A stretch of DNA of 64,000 nucleotides from Polytrichum commune (GCA_950295325.1 OX485807.1:31901666-31965665); one strand, 5' to 3'. Positions 47,390-59,619 are shown, counted from the first letter of the stretch. Numbers and translations are program-made. The notes: generated by a model from the sequence alone, not told the origin.

Positions 47390-49030
47390 TCTGAAAAGGG
47401 AAAGCACTGAACAGGATGATGTTATGAGTGTATTGAAGTCTGCATATCAGGCAAGCCCACCCAATATTAGTTCAATGTGAAGCACACACCTCCTCATAAT
47501 CATGGCATGAGGGAAGGACTGACCTCTTCTGCAAGCGGCAAGCGGCAACAATGTCCACAAATCCACTTTGAAACCTTGAGGATATATAATTTAACTACTT
47601 GTAAGCTAAACTCAAGCATATTTTGAAGTTGAAGTTGAACCTCGATCATGTCATACTTATTATTATTAACTCACATCACAATCACACTGCCAGCCTCCTC
47701 CGGCTCATCTCTGCCACCATAAGCTAATTTGTGCAGCAATTGTCAACAAAGACCACATGTCAAACTCTCTGCCTCTGCCTCTGACATATGTCACCGAATT
47801 TCATACCTAACCTGTAGCCTGCAGACAGGCTGCACTTAACTTGCAGGAATACTTTATTGTACTCATGAGGTGCTTACCAGCTGTGCACTTCCTATGCTCA
47901 ATTATGTTTAGTAGAGGTGTTTTGGAATTTCAAGCACCGAAACCACCTCGCGGATTGCTGTATTTGTCATGGTAAGTAACAACATTGTACTTTCCTCAGC
48001 TTGCACATGTGCTGCAACTGCAAGTGTTGCAGGATTCCATTTGTTGCAAATGGGTTGGTTGGGAATGGATGTATTTCGATTAACTTAAGTTACCTTGCCC
48101 ACGCCGACGTTCAAGTAATGCAGTTGTCACCGTTGAATAAAGTGCATATAAGAATCAGGGGCGTTTTTTTTACCAACTTATATTAAGTGTCGTACTGAGT
48201 TTGCCTGGTTGTCCTTGCGTTACTGGTGGCTCTCTGACTAAACACGAGTCCTTTCTGTGAGGTGAGTCGGCCAAATTCAGAGAACAAAGTACTTAAACAT
48301 GTATCCGTCGTGGCCCCTTGTGGCGGGTAAGTTCTTCATCACGAGTACTCCTGGATTCTGCGTCTTGGTGGTGATGATCATCAAGAGGTTTTCACTGTAG
48401 GGGACACTTGATTTTGCAGCTGACCACTAAATTCATGCCTTGTGATTGCGATGGAAGGGAGAAAGAATTAAGATAAAGTTTGTGTGGAGATTTGGTGAGA
48501 CTGCCGGCCACATGATGCTGGCCGATTGATTTTTCCATCTGATCTCTCCGTGTCCGGGGTCAGGTGCAGGAGGTGAGATATATGTATTTGTGGATTTTTT
48601 TTGGTTGTTTTTTTTGTTTTTCATGTCTTCTCTGTGGAATATCGGAGTTGTTGTTTTCCTCTTGGCGAACGGCTTCCGCCATAGTGGAGTATCATAGCAC
48701 GGTGGCCATGGTTTCGAAGATGGGAAGTAATGGCGGTGTTCTGATCGATTACACTCGGGGTAAGCTAGGCTTATAAGTGCATGATGAGGCCAACATTGCT
48801 TCTGGAAAAAAAAGGTCTCAAGAAATGTCTTGCTTGTGCCACAACCTCGTAACGGTGGACCAGACGTGACAGGTGCACTGTATGCCATTCCCATTTGCGG
48901 AATATCTAAAAGCGACTCAGACTTTTTGGAATTGATCAGTTTGAGGTTTGCAATCAGTAGAGGTGGACAACTCAACTTAGCCTTCCTGACGGTTTTGAAG
49001 CATCCATTGCTTTCCATTCTTGGATGATTT
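47390..49030. other. Upstream intergenic region of the transporter, no gene assigned
   Basis: Somewhat GC-richer from 48000 onward. A 194-codon minus-strand frame at 48433-49017 has no domain and a simple Lys/Asn/Pro/Ser-rich composition; I do not count it as a gene. Confidence 0.3.
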
Positions 49031-49034
49031 AAAT

Positions 49035-50025
49035 CATGGCGAGTGCTCTGCTTCGCAAGTTTTGAAACCTGAACTAGGTCGTCTATAATTTCCTGCAGTG
49101 GGGCAAATAGTCCTTCTCATTTTTCTCATTGAAACCAGCAAACCCCCCAAGTGAAATGCGAGGAGGATTGTGACCCAGTGTGTCATCTTATATCATATTT
49201 GTCTATCCTCTCTTTTTCCCTGTCCATTGGCTTCTAACCATTTTTTATTTATCTCGGCTATTTTTTGGAATTGCCCTCGTATTCTTGATTGTGCATAATC
49301 GACCTCCGACGAACAAACAATGATCGGGAGATATGGAGTTCCAGAACAAGTTCTCTTTTTTCATGGCGAATCTTTGATGAATCCATGGCGAGTGATGTGC
49401 TTCGCAAGTTTTGAGACCTGAGGGATAGCCAGAAATCCCTGAAGTTGGACATCCATTAGCCCTTCTCATATTCTTCCCCATTGAAGCTAGCAAATCGGAA
49501 CTGAAGTGCGAGGTTTACGACCCAGTGTGTCTTATCTCCTGTTCGTTTCTCTTGTTTTTGCATCCAAGTGATGTGCTTCGCTTCTCAACTTTTGAAACCT
49601 GAGGGACAGCTAAGAGTCCCTGCAGTTCGGCAATAGCCCTTCTCATATTCCTCATTGAAGCCATGAGCATGTCCAGACCGAAGTGCTCGGGATTATGGCC
49701 CACTGTGTTATCTTATCATCTCCTGTTTGTTTCTCTTTATTTCTTCCATCCGTTGCTTCAACCCATTTTGCAGCATCTTTTGGTTTCCGTTCTTCGTAGA
49801 ATCCATGGCGGTGAACTGCTTCGCAACTTTGAAACAAGTGGGACAGATATAATTCCCAACAGTTGGGCAATTAGCCCTCCTCATCTGTCTCATTGAGCCC
49901 CGGAGCAAAACCAAACCGAAGTGCGAGGTTTACGACCCAGTGTGTCATCTTATCTCCTGTTACTCTACTTTTCTTTTTCTTCCACCCACTGCTTCAAACC
50001 ATGCTTTTGAGGTTTCTGTTTTGCA
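49035..50025 (+). repeat. Four diverged copies of an upstream module of the transporter gene
   Basis: Each copy has, in order: a GCTTCGCAA core, GAAACCTGAG or similar, a CTGCAGT..GGCAAT or AGTTGG segment, AGCCCTTCTCAT, CATTGAA, AAGTGCGAGG, then GACCCAGTGTGTCATCTTAT. Copies start near 49038, 49386, 49566 and 49806. The last two end in TTTTGCAG (about 49770 and 50025), resembling 3' splice sites ahead of the coding exon. They probably form the 5' untranslated region and promoter. Confidence 0.75.
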
Positions 50026-50072
50026 GTGCGCAGAGGGACTAAAATAGAGGAGAGGAGGAGGACGGCGAAATT

Positions 50073-53000
50073 ATGGCAGAGAAGAAACCTTCGGTATGGC
50101 TACCGGAGGAGTCATTCCAGAGCTGGGGAAACTACGGGCGGGCGATGGCGGACACACCACACAGGCTGAGGAACCGCATGTTCTCGCGGGCCGTAGTGTC
50201 GGAGGAAATGACGAAGATGAGAGCTCGCAGTGGCTCGGACATGAAGAAGAACTTGAATTGGTGGGACCTGATGTGGTTTGGGATTGGAGCCACGGTGGGT
50301 GCGGGCATCTTCGTCCTGACGGGTCAGGAAGCCCACTCTGCCGCTGGCCCCTCCATCATCCTCTCCTATTGCCTCGCCGGATTCTCTGCCATGCTCAGTG
50401 TCTTCTGCTATGTCGAGTTTGCTGTCGAAGTTCCTGTCGCTGGTATGTATGGCGCACGCCCCCTAACCTGCTTCCATTTATCCAGGAATTTCACCCTATA
50501 CACACCGTTTCTTGATGTTTTCGCGTCAAATCCTCCATAAGGTATGCGTGTGTTATTCGATTATTTTATTAAATCGGACACCTATATTTAATTGGTGTAT
50601 GGTTCGGTGAGGATCAAGGAATGAAGACCTTTAAAAACACGTGTTCAAAAGAGATTGCACAACATCTTCAAATATTATCAACTACCCCACAATCAATAAT
50701 GAACACAACTGGGAGGACCTATGTAAGCAGTTAAGGAATCAGCACACATGCACTTCCGACAACCATAACTAAATCAGGGGAAGTCCCATTTTTGCTGATG
50801 CTTAATCGTAGACAGGCTAATGCAACACAAGTCCCACTGCGTAAATCTAATCGATAGAAGTTAGATAACATGTAAAACGAACCGAGTAACACCCACATGC
50901 CTTGCCCTTTCTTGTGCACAATCTACTGTCGAGGAGCAGAAAATCTAAGAATCTGGAGATCTTGGTCGATGATCTGCTCATGGATGATCGAAATTCTGCT
51001 ACTACTTCATCCTGAATATTTGTAGTGCTAGGAAACACTAGCAAATCTCCGTACACACAAGAAATTGTATGGCGATACAAAATAAGGAGTCTCTTCGGTC
51101 CATGGTGAGCTCATGCATGAGTTAAACATATTTATAGTGCTAGGAAATCATAACAGGCTATCTTAATACACCGTTTCTTGATTTGCTGGCACCACAGCCC
51201 CCCGAATCCTCAATACCCTATCTTGTGCACAATTGACTGCCGAAGAGGAACAGAAAATCTGGAGATGTGGACTTACAAGATATCTTTTGCTTTCCGATCG
51301 ATGATCAGCTCATGCATGAGCTGCTTGAATTTCTGCTACTTGTTAATCATGAAAATTCACAGTGCTAGGAAACCTAGCTGGATTTCTTGATACATTGTTT
51401 CTCGATGCTCTTGCACCACAACCCACTATCTCTCCATTCCCTTTCATTTGTATCTCCATACACAAGAAAGGGTACAAGATAAGTTTTCTCTTCGGTCGAT
51501 GATGAGTTCATCTTTGACCTGTTAATCATGGATGTTTATAGTGCTAGGAAACAGGATTCCTTAACACACTGTTTCTTGATGTTTTTGCACTACAACGCAC
51601 CAAATTCTCCATACCCTTTGTGCACAATCGACTGTCCAGGAACAGAGAATCTGGAGATAGCAAAATAAGTAATCTTCCTATGCATCCGCTGCACCTTATT
51701 TGCGACTTATGAATCAAGAAATCCTTTGATGCACCTTACTTGATGTCGAGTTTACACATTCTTGAAATTTCTAGTCCTTGTGATCTCTGGGTAAACACAT
51801 TTGGTGACCGGCACTAATTATCCTCGCCGTGCATGTCCACAGAACAAAGAAAATGGCAATCCTGAATTCCAATGATTGTTATCAGAGCGGTGATTTGTGT
51901 TTGTGCTTTCTTCATGGTTTCAGTTACACCGAGAATGTATGACAAACCTTGTATATTTCTTTGAACAAATTTGTATTTCTGTGATGTAAACAGTACTTTG
52001 TTACATGACAGTAGCTCAAAGAGATTGCTCACCAGAATCCATGTGAGGTAAATGTGGGAATCCTCTTCTGTGTCGATAAAAAATGACAGCAATTCCTTGC
52101 TTAAATTGCAGGCGGATCGTTCGCGTACTTGAGAGTGGAGCTTGGTGATTTCTGGGCGTTCATTGGGGCAGGCAACATCGTCCTGGAGTATGTCATCGGC
52201 GGTGCCGCAGTTGCAAGGGGATGGACTTCATACTTCGGTTCCCTCATCCTCAACGTCGATAACCCGGGAGACCATCTTCGCATCCACACAAATCTTCAGG
52301 CCGGATACAACCTTCTTGACCCCATCGCAGTTGCCATCCTTTGCATCACTTGTAAGCTCCATTGAACCTTCACTAAGAATAAATTAATATAATGCATCTG
52401 TAATAAATTGACCGCATGAATGTGTTTTACATGCAGTCTGATGTGTGCTGCTCAGGAGATTATGTATGCTTGCACCCTAAACTAACCAAAAAGAAAAAAG
52501 AAAAAAAAAGGAATTAGCAATTTGACAGTTCTTTGAGTACCAAACTCAGATTCGGTACCATTCTTGTCTGCATTTGTTGCCGTCTCGCAGGTGCGATTGC
52601 ATTATGGAGCACGAAAGGAACCTCGTACGTGAACTGGATAGCGTCAATTGTGAACATGTTCATCATAGCCTTCGTCATCATAGCCGGCCTGGCACATTCA
52701 AATGTCCACAACCTGACCGACAACTTCCTGCCCTTCGGAGTGCGAGGAATCTTCAACGCAGCCTCGGTGCTGTTCTTTGCCTACTTAGGGTTTGATGCGG
52801 TGTCCACCATGGCAGAGGAGGTGAAAAACCCCGGGCGAGACATCCCCATCGGATTACTGGGATCCATGTTCATCTGCACATTCCTGTATGTGATGATGGC
52901 GCTAACCCTATCACTCATGGTACCATACACAAGCATCGATGTCAATGCGCCATTCTCGGTTGCATTCGAGAGTGTGGGGTGGACATGGGCTAAGTACATT

Positions 53001-53789
53001 GTTGCATTGGGAGCACTCAAAGGGATTACAACCGTGTTGCTTGTATCTGCAGTAGGGCAAGCACGTTACCTTACTCACATCTCAAGAGCACATTTGATTC
53101 CACCATGGTTTGCCAAAGTTAGCCCCAGGACACACACCCCTATCAACGCAACTGCCACCATGTGTGCTGGGAGTGCAGTGGTAGCCTTTTTCACCGATCT
53201 TAACATCCTTAGTAACCTCCTCTCCATGTCATCCCTCTTCATCTTCTTTTTGGTTGCGGTGGGGATTCTTGTGAGGAGATATTATGTCCCTGGTGAAACC
53301 TCCCGCAAGCATGGCATCCTCTTCATAGTTTACCTTACGGTTATCATCTCCGTTTCCATTGCTATTTCGGCCTACTGGGGTTTAAGTGCGAATGGATGGG
53401 TGTTGTATGCCATTTGTGCACCCATTTGGTTTTTGGCCACTCTTCTTCTCCATCTCACCGTGCCATCTCACCGAAAACCGGCGATCTGGGGTGTACCTCT
53501 TATGCCATGGATTCCTTCTCTCTCCATTGCACTCAACATCTTCCTCCTGGGATCTCTTGACAAGGCCAGCTTCGAGCGGTTCGGCTATTGGACGGCCATT
53601 ATGCTTGTTTACTATTTCTTCTTCGGATTGCATGCAAGCTATGACACTGCGATGCATCCAACTCTTGACTTTGGTCAAGGCAAAGAGGAAGACCTTGAAC
53701 CATATGATATCACCGGTCCTGGGGCTGCATTACCACCACCTCGTCACCATGTTGATGAGCCTCAAAAGATGGCAACCCCCGGGGTGTGA
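50073..53789 (+). CDS. CAT: Cationic amino acid transporter (CAT family, APC superfamily)
   Basis: Exons 50073-50442, 52112-52351 and 52591-53789 join in phase (donors GGTATGT and TGTAAGC; acceptors ATTGCAG and CTCGCAG) to 602 residues, the usual CAT length. The N-terminal tail of about 60 residues is cytosolic and basic. The first membrane segment contains WFGIGATVGAGIFVLTG (68-84), the substrate-binding glycine motif of APC transporters. CYVEFAVEVPVAGGSFAYL spans the first junction, and AYLGFDAVSTMAEEVKNP (267-284) is the conserved segment of helix 6 and the following loop. LVSAVGQARYLTHISRAHLIPPWFAKV and THTPINAT follow, and about 14 hydrophobic segments fit the family. CAT proteins import Arg, Lys and related amino acids at the plasma membrane or tonoplast by H+ symport; location and substrate here are not decided by sequence. 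The short polar C-terminus has no clear sorting motif. The start is the first ATG after a purine-rich leader (GAGGAGAGGAGGAGG) and fits family starts. All exons look intact, so the gene is probably functional. Confidence 0.96.
50443..52111 (+). other. Transporter intron 1: degenerate tandem array
   Basis: About four units of roughly 170-230 bp carry, in order: ACCGTTTCTTGATG, CTCCATACCCT, TTGTGCACAATCGACTG, AGAATCTGGAGAT, CGATGATGAGCTCATGCATG and AGTGCTAGGAAA. Units begin near 50500, 51170, 51395 and 51565. The first is split by the MITE at 50540-50902. Confidence 0.75.
50540..50902. mobile_element. TA-flanked MITE inside transporter intron 1 (family T)
   Basis: The ends AGGTATGCGTGTGTTATTCG and AGGCATGTGGGTGTTACTCG (reverse complement) form an imperfect inverted repeat. 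TA precedes (50538-50539) and TG follows (50903-50904). Neighbouring intron units read CTCCATACCCT where this one has CTCCATA, the element, and then CCCT, so the empty site is visible. Copies occur at 59620-60000 (reverse) and 63240-63505. Confidence 0.82.
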
Positions 53790-54420
53790 CAACAAAAAAT
53801 TGGAATTTGATGCAACTTAACCTTACTACTGTGACCATTTTATCTGCAGCAACATTATCCGAACCCCATCAGAAGAACAAAAAGGGCACAATATCATCGA
53901 CCATTGTATACGCTTCCACTACTTTCGATGCGGTGATCATTTTGTTTTCTCGCTCCGGTGGCTCTCAGTCTCAGAGAGTCAACTGTGATGACTCCCTTTG
54001 GCTGCATTTTTGCAGTTCCTGCAATTTTTCTGGTAGGCAAAATTTTGCTGTTGGTACTGATCGATATGCAGGATCCATCTGAAGGAGAATTGCAACTATT
54101 TCTGTATAGACTTCTTCTACGTGGTTGGGTAAAGTTGCTTTCTCAAACTTCAGCTTAATTATGATAAAGAGAGTAGATGCTCAGAGATAGAGAGAGAATC
54201 TGACATGCCGACATGGAGTGGAGGAAATATTTGTATTCTGATAGAGATTCATGGATCTCCAAATGTAATATATGTCTCATTGTACTTGGAAACAGATATT
54301 GGTCTCTGCTGTTGGGGCCAGATTTGTCAGCTGGCCAGTTTTCTGCTCGTTCTGCAACGAAGACCAGTTTGTTGGGTAAACTTGGTGGATGATGATAAAG
54401 GCATCTAGAAAGGAAAGGTT
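53790..54420 (+). other. Probable 3' untranslated region of the transporter
   Basis: Follows TGA at 53787-53789; GC content falls gradually. TTAATTATGATAAAGAG near 54155 and similar A/T-rich words could serve in 3' end formation. No ORF with a recognisable domain. Confidence 0.4.
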
Positions 54421-54650
54421 TTGGATCACTTACAGGGTTTAGGGTATAAGGAACTGACTTTGGGTTATGCTACTTCCAGACTTGCATCAGACTTCGGCAC
54501 TGCGAAAATTTGTGCTTCGTTATTTGGTTGAAAGCAAATTGACAGTGAACCTCTTTAACCTTCAGCTACATTTTAGAGTGTAGTGAATCGCGAAGAAGTC
54601 GACAAGTTGGAGCGAGGGATGAATCTACTCTTCAGTAGACATCATGGGTA

Positions 54651-55029
54651 AGGTACGTGGCCCTATTGTGGGCACTTCCAACTTCACAAACATTTCTGAC
54701 CTTTGGATATTAGGCTCAGAATTTGTCTTCTCAGGTGAGCAATTGCGATGATCGCATAGGTTGTCATTCCAAGTTTCAGAATCAGAATGCGAGGAGAGAT
54801 CCAAAATGATGACTTTCTACTGTAAACAGTCACAGAGGCCTTGGGTCCAAATGCGTTTAGTATTGGTTAAAAAAATTTGTGCATACAGTCCAATCTCATC
54901 ATAACATATGTCTTGTTGGTGTCCATTCTCAACCACAAGCCATGTCGTAAACCACTCAAATATAGGGCTCTCATTAACAAGGTGTCTCATTAGAAAAGGG
55001 ACCACATGACTTGAAGGCCCACATACCCT
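54651..55029. mobile_element. TA-flanked MITE (family T)
   Basis: Starts AGGTACGTGGCCC after TA (54649-54650) and ends GGGCC..CATACCCT (reverse complement AGGGTATGTGGGCC) before TA (55030-55031), 379 bp. The interior matches 60800-60940 and 7957-8370 (ATAACATATGTCTTG, AACCACAAGCCATG..AAACCACTCAAATATAG). Confidence 0.75.
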
Positions 55030-55034
55030 TAGTC

Positions 55035-56450
55035 AAAGCTCAGTTGATTCCCCAGCTTCACGGGGTGTGTGTGTCTTCGATGGTACTTCCAGTAGTTTGT
55101 GAAATTCCAAACAGGTGCTCATTTTCTTGGACTTAGAATGTGTTGCATCTCTAACATGAGAGAGCATGGTATGGCTCTAATCAACATTCTTCAGGGGACT
55201 ACACTAAACATAATATTTACAGTCGCCGATTCTAACTGTCTTGCTCAATACTAATTGTAAACCGCGGTATAGTGTCACCAACACTAAATGTTAACCCAAC
55301 ATTACTTGTCGTTCCTTGTAAATTTCATGGGGGATTATAGATATCCAGTGTTGAAATTACTGTCACTTACCAAGTAATTTTGCATCTAAATTCCAATCAT
55401 CCATGACAATACTTCATCACAAGTTGTTGACAAAAGAAGGTAGGGTTTTGGCCAATGGATAAACTCGTCCATCATCCATGACAATATTTGTGAACTTATC
55501 CATAAGAAGTGTCATCCAAAAAGTTACCATAGTGACATAAAATACCATATGACACTAAATATCATATTTAGTGTAGTTTTGCAGGCTAACTTGTCTTGCA
55601 GTATGAGGTTGAAGGTTTGATATGTCGACAAGCACTTTATGTGGGAACATAACATTATTGAGTAGTGTGTGTTCGTTCATGTGGGCCCTGAGAATATAAC
55701 CATGAGATGGCCCAACTTTTTGCAGAATCAAACTTGATCTATCTCTCCTTGCACTAGTTTGGGGCATCCCAGGGTTATATTCTCAAGGGCCACGTGAACG
55801 AACACACATTGTTTAATGATGTTATGAAATGCCAAGCATATTGCTATAGTATATGTGTGTGCAACTGCCTTTCATTTCTCAAGGTTCAAAGTGTTGTGGC
55901 AATAACCTACTTGCTACAAGCAACTACCCACATGTAGGTTAATTTCATTCACCTCCAAGTGGTGCATCCTTCTTGTATCACTATATTCGGTAATCGGAGA
56001 CTTTTTCATGATTTTGAGACTATTAAAGGACGTAGTTTTTCAAATAGAGAACAAGAAAAACACCAAAATATATTCAATATGACTTAATAAAGTGATTTGC
56101 ATGGGCGGCACTAACCAATTTGGCACAAACACATGTCATCACAATAAGAAATTGAACTGGATATTAAACCATTTGCATTTATTTTGAGACTTTCCAAAGT
56201 CTCTAATTAACGAATATAGTGATTTGTGGTTCACATGCTTAAATAAATCAACGACCAATATGAGATTTTATTTTCATTATTTTGCATTTCAAGTGCTCAT
56301 GTTTTGTAAAGCTGGGAGGTTCACCAATCAGAAGGCCCATTAAGGAAACAAGAATTGCAGGAAACATCAGAAACTGGAAGCACCCCGACACATTGGAACA
56401 TCAAATCACATGCAGCTCAAAGTGGACCAGAGTCATTCTGCATTTCTATT
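55035..56450. other. Intergenic stretch, no gene assigned
   Basis: Repeated words around 55365-55560 (CATCCATGACAATA, twice) and a split repeat of GGGTTATATTCTCA / TGAGAATATAACC (55690 and 55772) suggest old inverted-repeat elements. No coding domain. Confidence 0.3.
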
Positions 56451-56453
56451 TCT

Positions 56454-56879
56454 CAAATTCTCTCACATATCCCTCCATTTTATGAGTTCCAATCACAAAA
56501 ACACAGTAGATCTTGTATTCCATCTTTGATGACTAAGAGCAGTGCAGATAAGATTGTTTGAACAATCTCATGGTCTTTGGGGAGGCCAGTTGCACTCTAA
56601 AACGTGGAGCAGTGCTTTGACCTCAACCTCCTCCTCCTCCAATTTCCACCCTCATGAAAATCACAAATTCTCTCACATTTCCCTCCATTTTATGAGTTCC
56701 AATCACAAAAACACAATAGATCTTGTATTCCATCTTTGATGACTAAGAGCAGTGCATATAAGATTGTTTGAACAATCTCATGGTCTTTGGGGAGGCCAGT
56801 TGCACTCTAAAACGTGGAGCAGTGCTTTGACCTCAACCTCCTCCTCCTCTTCCTCCAATTTCCACCCTCATGAAATCCA
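56454..56879 (+). repeat. Recent 210-bp tandem duplication
   Basis: Two adjacent copies, 56454-56663 and 56664-56879, differ at about three bases and by a 6-bp expansion of a CCT tract. Each contains TTTTATGAGTTCCAATCACA, a GATTGTTTGAACAATC palindrome and GAGGCCAGTTGCACTC. Confidence 0.92.
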
Positions 56880-57337
56880 CAAACTAATAAGTTAGGCCAG
56901 GTCTTCTGCATCTGCTTCCGAACCTCATCAAATCCTTCACCTTAACTATTGGTTCTCTTGCAGTTTCTCACAACCCAACAACTCGAAGGTGCAATTTGCT
57001 CGTGAATCTGGCCTTCTTTGTGCATCTGTTTCACAGCTTTCGATCCACGAGGAGCCCACCTATGTGTTAAAGATTAAATTAGTGGGCAAAATCATGTGGT
57101 ATTTTGTGCTGTGGAGTGAAATATGGTGGACTTCTTGCATGCGGACAAGTGGCTCACAGTTTTCTTATCGCCACCTGAAGTTGTTGGGCGACAAGTGGCA
57201 TAGTTATGTTTTAATCCACCACATGCAGCGAAAAGATGGAACTTGTAGGCATTACCATGCATGACACTTTGATGAAATGTAGGGGGAGTGTGTTGGCACG
57301 TCGAATGCACCAAGCCATGCATCTTCGTTTCGGGTTA

Positions 57338-57720
57338 AGGTACAACTATGTGGGCCTTGTGTAGTCACCGTCTCTTTTCGATCCGACACTTTAGAGTAAG
57401 ACCACCTATTCCCGATGAGGACCCCATCGGAAATCTATATAGGGTATCATAATTTCGACCAGGTTGGGGTTGATTTTGGTAATGTCTTTTCGTCGGTGGT
57501 TAAAATAAGGTTCCATGTTTCACAGTTTCTAAGGGTCAGTTTTCATGTAGGTTGCTGCACCTATCAGATTCGAGTGGAACTGTAGATGCCGCCAGGCGGA
57601 ATCTACATTTTCATTAGAAATTGGTGGGCAAAGCAGCCTACATGGAAAGTAACCCTAAGTCTCCAACTTCAGTATCTATAGTGCAATGCCACATGTCTCT
57701 AGTTTTGAGTGGTAAAGTTG
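57338..57720. mobile_element. Family-T-like element containing a nested MITE
   Basis: Starts AGGTACAACTATGTGGGCC after TA (57336-57337). Its interior (CTATATAGGGTATCATAATT, CATGTCTCTAGTTTTGAGTG) parallels 43840-44000. The 3' end is uncertain. The MITE at 57533-57655 lies inside it. Confidence 0.5.
57533..57655. mobile_element. 123-bp TAA-flanked MITE (Harbinger-type)
   Basis: The ends GGGTCAGTTTTCATGTAGGT and GGGTTACTTTCCATGTAGGC (reverse complement) form an imperfect inverted repeat. TAA flanks both sides (57530-57532 and 57656-57658). The centre contains a small hairpin, TAGATGCCGCC-AG-GCGGAATCTA. Confidence 0.8.
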
Positions 57721-58591
57721 AAATGATTTAAATGTTAATTATCAAAGCATTAAAATTTAATAGTGAATAAGAAATGCAAATTGCATCATTTTGTATTGAG
57801 TTTGGTAATTTGTATCACCGAGATGAGTATGTATGCTTGGTAATTAATTTAGATCCAAAAGATTATCTTTGATGAACCGCATGGCAAGTTTTCAATTTTG
57901 TTAGCAAAAGTTGTTCACACTCTATACATATGATCGTATTCCTTTATGCGTTTAAAATGTGTCAAAAGCCTTCATACGATGAACATGTTTACAAAATATC
58001 CAAGCAAATTAGTGTCATCTTCACTTTGTGAATTTTTTCTTATTAAGTTTTTGCTTTGAAAATGCTTACACGAAACTCATGACCTTATAGAGAAGGTCCA
58101 ACAGTACAGAAGTGTTCAGACTTCAACCGACTTTGTGTCAACAATTTTGCTTCATTGATGTTTCATAAAGCAAGTTTGCAAGTCACTTCCTACCAACTCT
58201 TGAAAACAAAGAAAACCTTGGGAAAATAAGGGTTAATAATAGACACCAAAAAATAAACTTGTCATTATGATTGGACTACGTGCTCATAATATAGCTCAGC
58301 CACTCTAAGTTCAAAACTTACTTAACACAGCTGGAAGTAACTAACGTTTAAGTATACTTGGACAAACATTTTGTCCAAAAATAATAGGGGATGTGCACTT
58401 GTGGGGACGAAACATCAAACGACAACGGCAACGACAAAGACAACAACACAACAACCATAACTTCAAATGTTTGTAATCCATATTTCAACCACCATATTTG
58501 TGTAGTTTTGCAATCTAGTGTACATCATATTAGTGGCTGGAATTATCCAAAACTCATGCATAAATCCAAATATACTTAAAATCCTAGTTAA

Positions 58592-59183
58592 CCCCTAAAG
58601 GACCGTAAGGCCCCCAGGGGGCTTTTGATTGTACAAAAGTGCAAATTGGATGAGATTGTTCCAAAGAAGTCCAAATTTGCGGGGAGAGGACCCTGGCTGT
58701 TTTTGTGAGATGGATCCAATGGTCTTTTCCGATCAGAAAATGATGAAGGATTGGATTTTTGGCGAATTCTTTGAGTTTTCAGTTTTTGGGCCCAATCTCA
58801 AGAAATTGGAGACTTCAAAGTCCCATATCTTTTTTTCAACACCTCAGAATTTGACGAAAAAAATTCCACATGAGGGTCATAATGTTCTTTACATGTGGTA
58901 AAAAATTCAGATGTTTTGGAGCACTTCTAAGCAATCTGATTCCAGCATAAGCACGAAATACCCCCTGCCCGAACAATTTCCATCAATCTTCTCAACGGTG
59001 GCAATTTCTCAGAAATTATGCGATCTTGTCGATCTTTTTTTCATAAACGAGCTATGTAAGTCTTCTTTAGTTTCAACGGTGCCGATCGTGAAAATTACCC
59101 CACACTAATAAGAAATTGAGCTTGCTACAAGAGCTAATCAAGAAAACATGACCTAAGCTAAAACACCCCCGGTCCTTTAGGGG
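58592..59183. mobile_element. TTAA-flanked piggyBac-like MITE
   Basis: The ends CCCCTAAAGGACCG (58592-58605, and the reverse complement at 59170-59183) are a perfect 14-bp inverted repeat. Both are flanked by TTAA (58588-58591 and 59184-59187), the invariant piggyBac target. No transposase is present. A lone TTTAGGGGTTAA at about 60488-60499 could be an end of a second copy. Confidence 0.72.
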
Positions 59184-59619
59184 TTAAGTTGAGATCGAGT
59201 CGATATGATTGTATATAAAGAAATAACTTCTACAATCTCAACAACTCCGATTCTTGAACTCAATTTGTCAATATTGCGTGAATTGTAGTTGTGAACCGGA
59301 GGGGACAATTTTTCAGTCCAATCTAAAAGTCAAAATTGTCTGCGAAGTCACACTTTACCTTACCGTTTCCATGTCACTCACTGCAACTGGGGTGAAACTT
59401 CGAGGACACACACATTATAATTAAGAAGCCGAGGTCAAAAAGACCGCCAACACACATGTTGGGCCACCAATTTGCATTTCCTACTCACTTTGGGGAATTT
59501 CGTATCCAAATAGAACACACGTTGACTAAACCACTAAGACCTATTTCATGAACGTGAGGACCAAGTGCACACACATTGACCCACTCGGGCTTGCACTTCC
59601 TTGCTTCTCTTAACACATG

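Noticed and set aside
48433-49017. 194-codon minus-strand reading frame
   Set aside because: No domain, low-complexity Lys/Asn/Pro/Ser composition, and it lies across the transporter's upstream DNA; treated as random.
50731-50919. Small protein conserved between 50.8 kb and 59.7 kb
   Set aside because: The similarity comes from two copies of a MITE; neither frame has a start context or support beyond repeat homology.
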